This document shows, piece by piece, positions 46,932 to 54,516 of a stretch of DNA of 64,000 bases. The notes beneath the pieces were generated by a model. That model was not told the origin of the DNA, ran no database searches, and was given only the letters and a program-made list of their open reading frames with translations. The stretch comes from Pseudomonas pohangensis (GTDB lineage Bacteria > Pseudomonadota > Gammaproteobacteria > Pseudomonadales > Pseudomonadaceae). Numbering within the stretch: position 1 is the stretch's first letter; the number at the start of each line of letters is the position of its first letter. A program made the translations under genes and the position numbers. The stretch covers positions 186,001 to 250,000 of the forward strand of contig NZ_LT629785.1 in NCBI RefSeq assembly GCF_900105995.1, written 5' to 3'.

Positions 46932-47910
46932 GATTCCGCTGCTGGGCGAATTCGAGCTGATTCGCCGGTTTTTTGCCAGTGCGGCCTGTGCCCGTCCCGC
47001 CGCGGGCGTGGTACAGGGCATTGGTGATGATTGCGCGCTGCTGGCCCTGCCGCCCGGCGAGCAGTTGCTGGTGTCGACGGACACCTTGCTCAGCGGTGTG
47101 CATTTTCCCGCCTCCGCCGATGGCTTTCTGCTGGCCCAGCGCGGCCTGGCGGCGGCAGCCAGCGATCTGGCAGCGATGGCCGCAACACCACTGGGCTTCA
47201 CCCTGGCGCTGACCCTGCCGACTGCTGAGCCGCAGTGGCTGCAAGGTTTTGCGGCCGGTCTCGACGTGATGGCGAAGGCGTGCGGGCTGGCCCTGGTCGG
47301 TGGCGACACCACGCGCGGGCCGCTGAGCATGACTTTCACCGTGCTCGGTCGGGTGCCCGCCGGGCAGGCGCTGAGACGCAGCGGGGCGCAGGCAGGCGAT
47401 CTGCTGTGTGTTGGCGGCGCGCTTGGCGATGCCGCCGCCGCCTTGCCGCTGGTGCTGGGGCAAACCAGCAGCTCCGCGGAAATTGCCGGGCCGCTGCTGG
47501 AGCGCTACTGGACACCGCAACCACAGCTGGCACTGGGCCAGGCTTTGCGCGGCAAGGCAACGGCGGCGCTGGATATATCCGATGGACTGCTGGCCGACTG
47601 CGGCCATCTGGCCAGTGCATCGGCTGTCGGAATCCGCATCGAACTTGAACGGCTGCCGTTGTCCGCGGCTATCCTGCAGTTGCTTGGCCAGACGCGTGCG
47701 CGCGAGTGTGCGCTGACCGGCGGCGACGATTACCGGCTGGTGTTCAGCTTGCCGCCTGGCGAACTGGCCAGTCTGCAGGCGGCCTGGCCGGAGATTGCAG
47801 TGATCGGGCAGGTGGTTGCCGGTACGGGGGTCGAGGTGGTGGATGAGGACGGTCAGCCAGTGACGTTTGCCCACAGCGGTTTTCAACATTTCGGGAGTAC
47901 CCATGGCTGA
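46915..47910 (+). CDS. thiL: thiamine-monophosphate kinase
   Basis: 331 residues if it starts at GTG 46915, overlapping nusB by 17 bases. The conserved part begins at GEFELIRRFFA, and no ATG lies close to it, so the true start could also be a CTG just upstream of GEF. The ATG at 46840 would overlap nusB by 92 bases and is unlikely. ThiL phosphorylates thiamine phosphate to the diphosphate. AIR-synthase-type motifs are GIGDDCALL, VSTDTLLSGVHF, AASDLAAMAA, VGGDTTRGP and ALDISDGLLAD. It overlaps pgpA by 8 bases. Confidence 0.93.
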   Translation: MPTSAEIPLLGEFELIRRFFASAACARPAAGVVQGIGDDCALLALPPGEQLLVSTDTLLSGVHFPASADGFLLAQRGLAAAASDLAAMAATPLGFTLALTLPTAEPQWLQGFAAGLDVMAKACGLALVGGDTTRGPLSMTFTVLGRVPAGQALRRSGAQAGDLLCVGGALGDAAAALPLVLGQTSSSAEIAGPLLERYWTPQPQLALGQALRGKATAALDISDGLLADCGHLASASAVGIRIELERLPLSAAILQLLGQTRARECALTGGDDYRLVFSLPPGELASLQAAWPEIAVIGQVVAGTGVEVVDEDGQPVTFAHSGFQHFGSTHG

Positions 47911-48388
47911 TTCGCGCAGGTCGCCACCTTCGGTATGGCGCAACCCCTGGCATTTTCTGGCCTTCGGTTTCGGTTCCGGTACCTTGCCCAAGGCACCGGG
48001 AACCTGGGGCTCACTGGTCGCCCTGCCGTTCATTCCGTTGCTGCAGTTGCTGCCTGGCTGGGGTTACTGGCTGGTGCTGGGGCTGGGCACGCTGTTCGGT
48101 TTCTGGCTGTGTGGCCGTGTTGCGGAGGATCTTGGCGTACAGGATCACGAGGGTATCGTCTGGGACGAAATGGTCGGCATGTGGATTACCCTGTGGTTGG
48201 TGCCGCCAGGCTGGCAGTGGTTGCTGCTGGGTTTTCTGATGTTCCGCTTTTTCGACATTCTCAAACCGTGGCCGATTCGCTGGATTGATCGGCATGTTCA
48301 TGGTGGAGTGGGGATCATGCTTGATGATGTGCTGGCCGGCATTTTTGCCTGGCTGGCAATGCATGCCTTGCTGTACGGGGTGAGCTGA
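47903..48388 (+). CDS. pgpA: phosphatidylglycerophosphatase A
   Basis: 161 residues from ATG 47903 with GGGAG 5 bases upstream. PgpA dephosphorylates phosphatidylglycerophosphate to phosphatidylglycerol in the inner membrane. Seen are FGFGSGTLPKAPGTWGSLVA, the acidic EGIVWDEMVGMWITL motif, and three to four membrane helices, with HGGVGIMLDDVLAG near the C-terminus. Its start lies inside the end of thiL. Confidence 0.94.
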   Translation: MADSRRSPPSVWRNPWHFLAFGFGSGTLPKAPGTWGSLVALPFIPLLQLLPGWGYWLVLGLGTLFGFWLCGRVAEDLGVQDHEGIVWDEMVGMWITLWLVPPGWQWLLLGFLMFRFFDILKPWPIRWIDRHVHGGVGIMLDDVLAGIFAWLAMHALLYGVS

Positions 48389-48435
48389 CCGGCTTGCCAT
48401 CGAAAAAGCGCTGACGCTGGAGCTGTTGAAATTTT

Positions 48436-49086
48436 ATGAGCCGTTTTCAAGTAATACTCTTTGCCGCTCTGCTCGGTTTTTGCCTGCAGGTCTCTGCCGC
48501 GATCAATGTGCAGGTTGTCGGGCTGTTTCCGGGCGCGGCTGTGTTGAAAGTTGACGGCCAGCGCAAGCTGGTCAAGGTCGGTGAAACCGGGCCTGGTGGT
48601 GTGCAGGTGGTCAGCGCGGACAGCCGCAGCGCCGTGCTGCGCGTCGAAGGTGTCGAACGCAGCTACAACCTGAGCCGCGATTACAGCGCCACCAGCGGTG
48701 TGGCTTCAGCGCCGGCACAGGTCAGCATAGCCAAGGGCATTGGTGGCCATTACTGGGTGGCGGGGTCGATTTCCGGCAAGAACGTGCAGTTTCTGGTCGA
48801 TACCGGAGCCACGGCGATAGCGATGAATGAAGGCGCCGCCAAGCGTCTGGGAATCGATTATCGCGTGCAGGGCCAGCCGATGGTGGTGAATACCGCCAGC
48901 GGCACGGCCCAGGCCTGGCGAGTCAAGCTCGACAGCGTGAAGATCGGCGGCATCGAGGTGCTCGGAGTGGAAGCCGCTGTGGTCGCCGGTGAAGCGCCGA
49001 CCGAAGTGCTGCTGGGCATGAGCTTTCTCAATCGCGTGAGCTGGCGCGAAGACCAGGGCATGTTGCGCCTGGAAGCCAAGTATTAG
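48436..49086 (+). CDS. retropepsin-like clan AA aspartic protease
   Basis: 216 residues. An N-terminal signal peptide or anchor (MSRFQVILFAALLGFCLQVSA) is followed by a domain of about 65 residues (VQVVGLFPGAAVLKVDGQRK) and then a retropepsin-type domain with the active-site VDTGATAIAMN (Asp122) and the C-terminal EVLLGMSFLNRVSW flap partner. A single catalytic Asp implies that it works as a homodimer. It probably acts in the periplasm; the substrate is unknown. It lies between pgpA and ribA, 48 and 98 bases away. Confidence 0.82.
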   Translation: MSRFQVILFAALLGFCLQVSAAINVQVVGLFPGAAVLKVDGQRKLVKVGETGPGGVQVVSADSRSAVLRVEGVERSYNLSRDYSATSGVASAPAQVSIAKGIGGHYWVAGSISGKNVQFLVDTGATAIAMNEGAAKRLGIDYRVQGQPMVVNTASGTAQAWRVKLDSVKIGGIEVLGVEAAVVAGEAPTEVLLGMSFLNRVSWREDQGMLRLEAKY

Positions 49087-49184
49087 GTTCTGCCTACTGC
49101 AAGTTGATTGACCGGTATTCAGGCTGACCGGGAGGGCAGGCCTGCTGGTACAATGCCGGCCTTTTCCTGCCCGGGAGTTCTCTG

Positions 49185-49802
49185 GTGTCCGTTGTGTTTG
49201 TTGCCGCATCCCAGCTGCCCACACCGTTCTGTGTGTTCACCATGCATGGCTTCCTCGATGAAGTCACCGGCAAGGAGCACGTGGCGCTGACGCTGGGCGA
49301 TGTCGCCAATGGTGAGCCGGTGCTGGGACGCCTGCATTCCGAATGCCTTACCGGTGACGCCCTGTTCAGTCTGCGTTGCGATTGCGGCTTTCAGCTGGAA
49401 GCGGCCATGCGCGCCATCGCCGAAGCGGGCCGTGGTGTGCTGCTTTATCTGCGTCAGGAGGGCCGTGGCATTGGTCTGCTGAACAAGATTCGGGCGTATG
49501 AGCTGCAGGATGGTGGTGCGGATACTGTCGAGGCCAATGAGCAGCTGGGTTTTGGCGCCGATCAGCGCGACTACTCGATCTGTCAGCCGATGCTGGCCCA
49601 TTTGGGCATCACCCGGATCAAGCTGATGACCAACAACCCGCGCAAGGTCAAAGCCTTGCAGGGCTTTGGTGTGCAGGTCAGCGAGCGCGTGCCGCTGCAG
49701 GTGGGCAGCAACCCGCACAACAAACTGTACCTGGCGACCAAGGCCGGCAAGCTCGGGCATATGCTCGGCGTTCTGCATCAGGGCGAGATCGAACAACCGT
49801 GA
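49185..49802 (+). CDS. ribA: GTP cyclohydrolase II
   Basis: 205 residues from a GTG start. It catalyses the first committed step of riboflavin synthesis, opening GTP. The zinc ligands Cys54, Cys65 and Cys67 are in HSECLTGDALFSLRCDCG, and LRQEGRGIGLLNKIRAYELQ carries the conserved catalytic loop. This is the functional counterpart to the degenerate domain of RibBX. It is not next to the FMN riboswitch and no RFN element precedes it, so its control may differ from the other rib genes. It overlaps the next gene by 4 bases (GTGA). Confidence 0.96.
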   Translation: MSVVFVAASQLPTPFCVFTMHGFLDEVTGKEHVALTLGDVANGEPVLGRLHSECLTGDALFSLRCDCGFQLEAAMRAIAEAGRGVLLYLRQEGRGIGLLNKIRAYELQDGGADTVEANEQLGFGADQRDYSICQPMLAHLGITRIKLMTNNPRKVKALQGFGVQVSERVPLQVGSNPHNKLYLATKAGKLGHMLGVLHQGEIEQP

Positions 49803-50218
49803 ACCGCAGCGCCTTGCGGCGGCGGCTGGCGCTGGAGTGGTGGTGCCTGCTGGGCGCTGCCTTGCTGCCGCTGTTGCTGCTGGGCCAGCTGTTGGGCATT
49901 GCCGATCCCGGCTGGCCAGATCTGCATATGCCGTTGTTCATTGCCGGCCTGCTGTCGATGTTCGCCAGTCTGCCGCTGTTCAGTCGCTACAAGCATGCAC
50001 TGATTGCCACCCAGGCAGCCCTCGATAGCCCGACTGAAGCGGCGGCCTGGTCTGCTCTGGCCAGAGCGCGCCGCACGGGCATGCTGATGGCGGCCCTGCC
50101 GGTCTGGATTGCCGCGCTGGCGCTGTTCAGCGGGCTGAATCCGGTGGCCTTGCTGCTGCTGGCGTTATCCAGTGTGGTGATCGGCTGCCTTTACCGCATT
50201 CCGTCGCAACTGGGCTGA
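49799..50218 (+). CDS. small membrane protein, unknown function
   Basis: 139 residues from a GTG that overlaps the ribA stop. Four hydrophobic segments (about residues 12-32, 44-62, 92-110 and 115-133; for example WWCLLGAALLPLLLLGQLLG) indicate an inner-membrane protein. A basic segment SRYKHALIATQAALDSPTEA separates the two helix pairs. No enzymatic motif is visible. A gene of the same size sits in this place in other pseudomonads, as far as I recall, between ribA and a cobalamin-binding protein gene. Confidence 0.7.
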   Translation: MNRSALRRRLALEWWCLLGAALLPLLLLGQLLGIADPGWPDLHMPLFIAGLLSMFASLPLFSRYKHALIATQAALDSPTEAAAWSALARARRTGMLMAALPVWIAALALFSGLNPVALLLLALSSVVIGCLYRIPSQLG

Positions 50219-50223
50219 ACCGC

Positions 50224-51018
50224 GTGCGTCTGTGGCTGCTCTGGGTGCTGCTGCTGAGTCAGCCGCTGGCGGCGGCCGAGCGGGTCATCAGCCTGGCCCC
50301 GGCACTCAGTGAAATCATCCTGGAACTGGATGCCGGCGAGCGTCTGGTCGGCAGGGTTGCCGGCCCGCCTGCGATAGCCGCACTGGCAACAGTGCCGACC
50401 GTGGGTCGCTACCAGCAACTGGAGATGGAAACCCTGCTCAGTCTGCAACCGGATCTGGTCCTGGCCTGGTCGGACAGCCTGAGCAACGCCCAGCGCAGCC
50501 AGCTCCAGCAGCTGGGCATTCCCTTGTTTGAGGTGGCGCCACGCAATCTGGTGCAGCTCGGCCAGCTGTTTGCCGAGGTCGGCGCACAGCTTGGTGTGCC
50601 GCTACGTGGCCGGCAATTGCAGCAGCAGTTTGACAGCGGGGTGGCCGAGTTGCGTCAGCGTTATGCCCGGAGCGAGCCGCTGACGGTGTTCTATCAGGTC
50701 TGGCAGCAGCCGCTGTATACCCTCGGCGGGCAGCAGATTGTCAGCGATGCGCTGCAGGTGTGCGGTGCGCGCAATGTGTTTGCCGAGCTGACCCTGCCGG
50801 CACCGCAAGTCAGTGTCGAGGCGGTGCTGGCTAAGGATCCGCAGGTGATACTGCTCAGCGAGCAGCAGCAGGCGGATGCCTGGCAGCGATGGCCGCAATT
50901 GCAGGCGGTGCAGCGCCAGCAGGTTTGGCCGGTGGCCGATGCCGGGCTGGAGCGGCCGAGCTTCCAGATGCTCGGCGCGCTGGAAAAGCTTTGCCTGCAG
51001 TTGCAGCAGGCACGCTAG
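50224..51018 (+). CDS. cobalamin-binding periplasmic protein, BtuF-like
   Basis: 264 residues from a GTG start with a signal peptide (MRLWLLWVLLLSQPLAAAE). The mature chain has the helical-backbone metal/vitamin receptor fold: RVISLAPALSEIILELDAGE and LQPDLVLAWSDSLSNAQ in the first lobe, PLYTLGGQQIVSDALQVCGA in the second. BtuF delivers vitamin B12 to BtuCD. No btuC or btuD is adjacent, but a BtuB-type receptor gene under a cobalamin riboswitch converges on it from the other side. It starts 6 bases after the upstream membrane-protein gene. Confidence 0.83.
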   Translation: MRLWLLWVLLLSQPLAAAERVISLAPALSEIILELDAGERLVGRVAGPPAIAALATVPTVGRYQQLEMETLLSLQPDLVLAWSDSLSNAQRSQLQQLGIPLFEVAPRNLVQLGQLFAEVGAQLGVPLRGRQLQQQFDSGVAELRQRYARSEPLTVFYQVWQQPLYTLGGQQIVSDALQVCGARNVFAELTLPAPQVSVEAVLAKDPQVILLSEQQQADAWQRWPQLQAVQRQQVWPVADAGLERPSFQMLGALEKLCLQLQQAR

Positions 51019-51027
51019 GGTGGTCGC

Positions 51028-51085
51028 AGGGTGGGTTTCAGCCTGCCGTTAGCAGCGGCACATATGGTGGGCTGAAGCCCACCCT
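51028..51085. repeat. inverted repeat between convergent B12 genes
   Basis: AGGGTGGGTTTCAGCC (51028-51043) pairs with GGCTGAAGCCCACCCT (51070-51085), 16 bp with one G-U. The right arm is itself nearly palindromic (GGTGGGCT-GA-AGCCCACC). The GGTGGGCTTCAGCCCACC pattern resembles dispersed repeats common in pseudomonad intergenic regions. It may also act as a 3'-end structure, although it has no T-run. Confidence 0.6.
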
Positions 51086-51117
51086 ACGCTCACTCACCAC
51101 CCTTGCCCCGGCTGGTT

Positions 51118-53016
51118 TCACATCGCCCAGTTCAGTGCCAGCAGCACGGTGCGGCCTTCGGTGTTGTAACCCTGGCGACCGATGGTTTGGTAGTTGACCG
51201 GATCCCAGACGCCGTAGGTCGCATCGGCATAATCCTTGTCGAGCAGGTTATCCAGCGACAGGTCGAAGCTCAGTTGCCGGCTGGCTTGCCAGCCAGCCCT
51301 TACACCGAGCAGCCCGTAACCACCCAGCTCGGCAGTGTTTTCGGCATCGTCGTAGCGACCGGAGACGCCGCGCCAGGTGGCGCCTGCGGAAAAGCTATCG
51401 AACTGGCGGTCAACGTCGAGGGTCAGCGTGCGCTTGGCGCGCCGGGCCAGGGTATGTCCGGTCTCGCGGTCACGCGGGTCGATCAGACCCAGTGCCAGAT
51501 TGCTGCGCCAGCCGCCGAACTCTTGCGCAAGCGCGGCCTCGAAACCGTTGATGCGTGCCTTCTGCAGGTTCTGCGGAATGAAGTCCTGGTCCAGCACGAT
51601 GGCGTCGGTGATCTCCGTACGGTACAGCGACAGCTGCAGCTGGCTGGTGCTGCTCAGGCTGCTGCGCAGCTGGCCTTCCCAGGTTTTCGACTGTTCCGGC
51701 TGCAGATCCGGATTGGCCGAGGGGTAACAGGTGCCGTAATAGCAGAAATCCGGGTAGTACAGGTCATTGAAGGTCGGCGCACGGAAGCCCTCGCTGTACG
51801 ACACTATGGCCAGATTGTCCGGATTCAGCGGCACGCTGAGCGCACCATTCCAGGTGTTCTGGCTGCCGAAATCCTGGTTGTCGTCGTGACGCATGCCCAG
51901 TTCGGTGGAGAAGCGCTCGGCCTGAAAACGATGCTGGGCATAGGCGGCCTGATTCCAGCGCGAGGTCTGGTTGAAGTCGGTGCTGCTGTGCAGGATGTCT
52001 TCGTACCAGTCGAGGCCGGCCAGCACCTGGTTGCGCTCGTTGAGCTGCACGGTGTTCAGCCAGTTGGCGCTGTTGTGATAGGTGTTGTAGGTGTACAGCG
52101 TGCCCAGCGCATCATCATTTTTGGTGTCGCGCTTGTCCTCGCTGTGGCCTGCCTCGAGGCGGCTCAGCCAGCTGTCGCTGAAGCGGTTGCTGATATAGCC
52201 GGCGGCAGTCGAGAGCTGGAAATCATCGTAGGGCCGGGTGCCGTAATAGATATCATCCCATTCGGTTTTGCCGCGCTGATCCAGGGCGCTGAGGCCGACT
52301 TCAAGATCGTCATTGAACTGATGGGACAGGTTCATGCTCAGGGCGCGATTGCGCAGGGCATCGTCATCGTGATTGTCGCCCAGGTCACTGCCGGTATTGT
52401 CGATGCCGCGGCTCTCGTTCAGCGTGCCACCCAGGTTGTAGCGGGTGGCTGCATCGCCGCCGGAAACGCCGAGGGTGCGCTCGTAGGTTTTGTGCGTGCC
52501 GGCGGCAAGGCGGGCGTAGGGCTGGGCCGGGCTATCGCTGCCGCGGCGGGTAAAGATCTGGATCACCCCGCCAATTGCATCCGAACCATACAGCGAGGAG
52601 CGCGAGCCCCGCACCACCTCGATGCGCTCGATCTGGTCGATGCTGAGAAATTCCAGACTGGCAGTGCCGCTGGACGCCGAGGAGATGCGCTGGCCATCCA
52701 CCAGCACCAGCGACTGGGTGCTCGAGGTGCCGCGCATGAACACGCCGGTGAGACTGCCCGGTCCGCCATTGCGGGAGACGCTAACGCCCGGCACCCGGGT
52801 CAGCAGCTCATCTACCGTGCGCACCTGCAGGCGCTCGATGTCAGCGCGGGTGAACACGCTGGTGGCGGCAACGGCGGTTTGTTTCGGCTCGACCTGACGG
52901 CCGGAAGTGACTACCAGGGCGGGCGCCTGATAGGCGACAGTGCTGTCGCCCGGCGTATCGGCCAGGGCTGTAAAAGGCAGTGCCGTGATGGTCACGGCCA
53001 GGGTAAGGCGCTTCAT
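51118..53016 (-). CDS. btuB: TonB-dependent vitamin B12 receptor, BtuB-like
   Basis: 632 residues. Signal peptide MKRLTLAVTITALPFTALA. The plug domain (about 45-155) has RADIERLQVRTVDELLTRVP, FMRGTSSTQSLVLVDGQRIS and IERIEVVRGSRSSLYGSDAIGG. The remainder is a 22-strand barrel with TonB-receptor repeats (AIVSYSEGFRAPTFNDLYYP). It ends TVLLALNWAM rather than with an aromatic residue. It imports cobalamin across the outer membrane with TonB energy. A cobalamin riboswitch and a hairpin covering its Shine-Dalgarno lie upstream. Confidence 0.92.
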   Translation of the reverse strand: MKRLTLAVTITALPFTALADTPGDSTVAYQAPALVVTSGRQVEPKQTAVAATSVFTRADIERLQVRTVDELLTRVPGVSVSRNGGPGSLTGVFMRGTSSTQSLVLVDGQRISSASSGTASLEFLSIDQIERIEVVRGSRSSLYGSDAIGGVIQIFTRRGSDSPAQPYARLAAGTHKTYERTLGVSGGDAATRYNLGGTLNESRGIDNTGSDLGDNHDDDALRNRALSMNLSHQFNDDLEVGLSALDQRGKTEWDDIYYGTRPYDDFQLSTAAGYISNRFSDSWLSRLEAGHSEDKRDTKNDDALGTLYTYNTYHNSANWLNTVQLNERNQVLAGLDWYEDILHSSTDFNQTSRWNQAAYAQHRFQAERFSTELGMRHDDNQDFGSQNTWNGALSVPLNPDNLAIVSYSEGFRAPTFNDLYYPDFCYYGTCYPSANPDLQPEQSKTWEGQLRSSLSSTSQLQLSLYRTEITDAIVLDQDFIPQNLQKARINGFEAALAQEFGGWRSNLALGLIDPRDRETGHTLARRAKRTLTLDVDRQFDSFSAGATWRGVSGRYDDAENTAELGGYGLLGVRAGWQASRQLSFDLSLDNLLDKDYADATYGVWDPVNYQTIGRQGYNTEGRTVLLALNWAM

Positions 53017-53023
53017 GAAAAAT

Positions 53024-53049
53024 CCTCAAAGTGATAAGTACCTTTGAGG
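53024..53049 (-). promoter_or_regulatory. Shine-Dalgarno-masking hairpin of btuB
   Basis: In the mRNA, CCTCAAAG (53049-53042) pairs with CTTTGAGG (53031-53024) in an 8-bp stem with a 10-base loop. The 3' arm contains the GAGG Shine-Dalgarno 7 bases before the ATG at 53016. Just upstream, GGAGGGCAG (53109-53101) and CTGCCCTCC (53056-53048) can form a second 9-bp stem. This is the layout of a translation-controlling expression platform. Confidence 0.65.
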
Positions 53050-53124
53050 AGGGCAGACAAACGCGGAAGGTCTACAGGCAGGCAGCCGCGCTTGACGGTG
53101 CTGCCCTCCGCAACACCAGTCGCA

Positions 53125-53305
53125 ACCACCAAGGCCGGTCTCCGGGCTCTCGACTCGACTGCTCGCCTTCCCGGGTTTCCCCAGTGGCCAGTGAGCAGCA
53201 GTGCAGCGCTTTGGCTGCGGTCGATTACCGTTGCGGGGGCAGCGCCGGGATGGCTCGACTAGAGCGCACCGGCTTCCCGTTTAACGCCAGACGTAAATCA
53301 GGCGA
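53125..53305 (-). ncRNA. cobalamin riboswitch (adenosylcobalamin type)
   Basis: On the minus strand the canonical blocks appear in order: ACGGGAAGCCGGTGCG, CCGGCGCTGCCCCCGCAACG with GGTAA, the B12-box GGCCACTGGGGAAACC, GGGAAGGCGAGCAG and AGCCCGGAGACCGGCC. It lies in the 391-base space between btuB and the MscS gene and would repress btuB when B12 is abundant. Ends are approximate. The rest of the space (53306-53407) shows no gene. Confidence 0.94.
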
Positions 53306-53407
53306 ACCTTGACAGAAGAAAACGACGCGCACCTTAAGGCGCGAAGCTGGCAAAGGCAAGCGAAAGTCCGGTGCATAAACATGTGCGGGATTCATGCAAA
53401 CCTCAGC

Positions 53408-54376
53408 TCAGGGCTTCGGTTGCGGCTTTGCCTCGGGATGCTGCATGGCATGCAGGTCGGCTCTGGTGTCGTTCATTTCCACACGCAAACTTCCGGAGCG
53501 CAGATGCAGGTCGCGCTGCGGGAACGGAATTTCAATGCCGGCCAGGCGCAGCTGGTCATCGATGGCCCACATGAAGCGGGCATGGGTTGATCCGGGTGAA
53601 ATCATCAGGGCATGTTCGACCCAGACCACCAGCTCGAAATTCAGGCTGCTGTCGGCAAAATGGGTCAGCCAGACTTCCGGGCGGCGCTTGCTGTCATGGG
53701 TAATCGAGCCGGGCACCTCTGCCACGGCATTGAGTGCCGCCTGCTTGACCTTGTGCTTGTCGCTGCCATAGGCCACGTTGAACGGGACATGGATGCGCCG
53801 GCAATTTTCGTTGAAGCTCCAGTTGGTCACCCGGCCGTTGATGAACTCTGAGTTGGGCACAATGATGTCGACCAGATCATTGGTGGTGATGCGCGTGTAG
53901 CGCATGCCGATCTCGTTCACCCGGCCCATGACACCGGATTGCAGATCGACGAAATCGCCGACCTTGAGCGTCCTCTCCACCAGCAGAATGATTCCGGAAA
54001 TGAAGTTGCTGAAGATGTTCTGCAGACCCAGGCCGATACCGACGCCGATGGCGCCACCGACCAGGGCCAGATTGGTCAGGTCCAGCCCCAGATAGCGCAA
54101 GCCGATCAGGGTGCCGACAATCCACACCAGGTAGCGGGTGATCCGGGCCAGGGCATACACCCCTGAAGTGTTCATCGTCTCGCCTTTGCCGCGCATGACC
54201 AGATTGCGCAGGCCGCGCTCGAGCACCGTGGAGAACCACCAGGCGAAAATAAGGATGAACAGCAGGCCAACCATGCGCAGCAGGTGCACATCGGTGTTGC
54301 CGATCTGAAACCAGGGTGTGGTGGCCCATTGCCAGAGGGTTTGCTGTACGTCGGCAGTGAATTTTTCGGCGGACAT
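53408..54376 (-). CDS. small-conductance mechanosensitive channel (MscS family)
   Basis: 322 residues from ATG 54376; the 16-residue longer frame lacks a ribosome-binding site and family support. Hydrophobic helices lie at about 30-50 and 70-95, and the pore helix is the Gly/Ala-rich GGAIGVGIGLGLQNIFSNFI. The beta domain follows (ERTLKVGDFVDLQSGVMGRV, TTNDLVDIIVPNSEFINGRV). Such channels open under membrane tension to release solutes. The C-terminal tail HAMQHPEAKPQPKP is short. It lies on the same strand as dxs, 140 bases downstream of it. Confidence 0.92.
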   Translation of the reverse strand: MSAEKFTADVQQTLWQWATTPWFQIGNTDVHLLRMVGLLFILIFAWWFSTVLERGLRNLVMRGKGETMNTSGVYALARITRYLVWIVGTLIGLRYLGLDLTNLALVGGAIGVGIGLGLQNIFSNFISGIILLVERTLKVGDFVDLQSGVMGRVNEIGMRYTRITTNDLVDIIVPNSEFINGRVTNWSFNENCRRIHVPFNVAYGSDKHKVKQAALNAVAEVPGSITHDSKRRPEVWLTHFADSSLNFELVVWVEHALMISPGSTHARFMWAIDDQLRLAGIEIPFPQRDLHLRSGSLRVEMNDTRADLHAMQHPEAKPQPKP

Positions 54377-54516
54377 CAAAGCACCTGACAGGGTTCGGGG
54401 GGCTGAGAGAGCAATTGCCGGCAATCACGGCCCGGCCGCGCAGGGCATGCTGCATGCGGGGCAATGCGGCCAATTCAAGCATAGGCCCAAATCGGGCCGG
54501 CAGATCGTTTGCCTGT

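Noticed and set aside
51103..53034. 643-codon plus-strand frame opposite btuB
   Set aside because: It mirrors the btuB frame almost end to end, and the minus-strand product has a clear signal peptide, plug and barrel plus a riboswitch.
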